Made by a program: the position numbers and the translations under genes
DNA from: Geranomyces variabilis
Lineage: Eukaryota; Chytridiomycota; Chytridiomycetes; Spizellomycetales; Powellomycetaceae
Assembly (NCBI GenBank): GCA_027603065.1
Contig: JADGJP010000028.1
Coordinates: forward strand, 289,146 to 353,145
Direction of reading: 5' to 3'
Length of the DNA stretch: 64,000 nucleotides
The notes under the pieces: generated by a model
The model's input: only the letters and a program-made list of their open reading frames with translations
Database searches by the model: none
What the model was told of the DNA's origin: nothing
Part shown: piece after piece, positions 63,098-64,000 of the stretch
Layout of the letters: every line of letters starts with the position of its first letter
Position numbering within the stretch: position 1 is the stretch's first letter

Positions 63098-63184
63098 CAG
63101 CGCCGATGCGACTCTATCTGCTTCCGACCAGAAGACATAACAGCGAAAGACCAAGTCAAAGCAGTTAGAGTCGCATCGGCGCTG
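63098..63184. repeat. strong inverted repeat (26-bp stem, 35-nt loop)
   Basis: Arms 63098-63123 and 63159-63184 are complementary over 26 bp with a single mismatch; the outer 18 bp (cagcgccgatgcgactct and its complement) are perfect. Confidence 0.9.
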
Positions 63185-63285
63185 CAGTCCCTTCTCACCG
63201 GATACGGCGCACGCAGCGACACTAGCGCCGCACGTCAGACGGTTGAACATGGCGGCACCCTTCGCCGTGGAGAACCAGTTGATCG

Positions 63286-63522
63286 ATGCTGGCCGGCAAG
63301 CCAGCCACCGCCGAGGCAGGCCTTGACGGAGACAAGAGGGAGTTTGCACGGGAGCAAGTGCGGAGCGCTAAAAAGCAGATTCGATCGGCGGCCATTGAGG
63401 ACCTTAGCGGAGGAGACATCCTCAATCCTTTTGCAGCCATGGGTAACGGCCTGGACGTAACTCGACATTTCTCGGAGACCAATCAAACGAGGCGATTTGC
63501 GATCTACAGCCAGTGCACATAA
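63286..63522 (+). CDS. short uncharacterised frame
   Basis: 78 codons from ATG 63286. The segment DKREFAREQVRSAKKQIRSA then IEDLSGGDILNPFAAMGNG is helix-like, with even composition, unlike surrounding noise. It may be an exon or fragment of a larger gene: upstream in another frame an ATG at 63249 begins MAAPFAVENQLIDAG. Not recognised; may belong to the same foreign region as the MSV199-like remnant. Confidence 0.3.
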   Translation: MLAGKPATAEAGLDGDKREFAREQVRSAKKQIRSAAIEDLSGGDILNPFAAMGNGLDVTRHFSETNQTRRFAIYSQCT

Positions 63523-63800
63523 GTCGGAGAGCCCTCGACAAGTCGCCTGCGCGGTGGCGGGAGGAGGGCTTTACGACTTTTGTCCACTGGCTGTAGACGA
63601 AAAAGGCGCGGGTAATTTTCGGCCGTCGGATGAACACACCTTCATGAAGCTGACGCTCAACGCGAATGGTCCATGTCTCTCCACCGTTACGAAGGGCTTC
63701 ATGAACGAGTGCGTCAAAGTCGATCAAGGAGCAAACGAGACCAGAAAAACGTGACTGGCCATTGCTTTCGGCGTAAAGCTGTTTCATGACATCGCACCCC

Positions 63801-64000
63801 CTAATGCCTTCACGATGTTGACGTTGAGACAAAGTACACCATCCCGCTCTCTTGGGCCCGCACGATCCTGTCGGGGTCCTTTTGGTCGTCCAATCCTACG
63901 TACCGAGACCTTGGCGAAGAGGCCATACGGTTGAAGTTCATGGCTTGCTGGGCTGCACAAGCCGCGAATGCACCAAAGAGCAATGGACACCCGACAGTGA
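63801..64000 (+). CDS. open frame running off the window edge
   Basis: About 65 codons without a stop, from 63804 to the end, reading CLHDVDVETKYTIPLSW and later SSNPTYRDLGEEAIRLKF and ACWAAQAANAP. The amino-acid mix looks like genuine protein (aromatic residues, balanced charge). No start codon or splice acceptor is certain; a longer gene probably continues to the right. Not recognised. Confidence 0.3.

Noticed and set aside
60195-63712. 15-mer ttcatgaacgagtgc at about 60195 and 63698 as terminal repeats of an element
   Set aside because: Similarity does not extend beyond the 15 bases, and a match of that length is expected by chance in 64 kb.

Overview
The window is nuclear DNA of a eukaryote with compact genes (introns mostly 50-100 nt, GT-AG) on both strands. 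Gene content points to an early-diverging, probably zoosporic (chytrid-like) fungus. There is a Leu5-type CoA carrier, a type I metacaspase with a Pro/Gln prodomain and an ABCG half transporter. Beside these sit genes that most yeasts and moulds lack: APC7, a COP1-like WD40 protein, a ZC2HC1 zinc-finger protein, a bacterial-type RctB ligase and a TMEM53/DUF829 protein. The lineage is inferred from gene content only. Exon coordinates below were worked out by eye from splice consensus, reading-frame continuity and family similarity, and phases were checked to add up.

Layout. 1-14.4 kb is a housekeeping block: 3' end of BCD1, CCT5 (-), ALY/YRA1 (-), HSP10 (+), APC7 (-), insulin-degrading-type M16 protease (+), ZC2HC1-like (-). 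15-26 kb: a Rieske-type protein that lacks two expected metal-binding histidines, a RING-less COP1-like protein, a complete Argonaute with an intact slicer tetrad (-), and the Leu5 carrier. 26-28.4 kb: a tandem duplication of an F-box gene whose second copy is frameshifted. 28.6-34.9 kb: an 11-exon gene for a 1784-residue secreted protein with a NodB-like (CE4) region followed by six tandem beta-rich modules. 36-42.3 kb: an FR47-like acetyltransferase, an orphan 7TM protein, an RctB-family RNA ligase with an extra N-terminal domain, and a low-complexity scaffold-like protein. 42.8-55.4 kb holds three small or medium secreted proteins (a beta/gamma-crystallin-like I36 protein, a sugar-lactone oxidase, a CAP/PR-1 protein), a small basic protein, a DUF829 hydrolase-like protein, the metacaspase and a Cache-HAMP receptor with no output domain. 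56.3-58.5 kb: ABCG transporter. 60.4-64 kb is different in character: a broken gene with MSV199/T5orf172-like blocks, as known from large DNA viruses and their relatives, then uncharacterised sequence with a strong hairpin and an open frame running off the edge.

How the genes relate. Divergent pairs with short shared promoters are common (ALY/HSP10, APC7/M16, Argonaute/Leu5, DUF829/metacaspase). The secreted genes at 42.8-55.4 kb carry recognisable TATA boxes. I see no operon-like grouping, no rRNA or tRNA gene and no CRISPR. The places most worth a second look are the NodB-plus-modules protein, the Rieske protein with missing ligands, the RctB fusion, the orphan Cache-HAMP receptor and the virus-like gene remnant.
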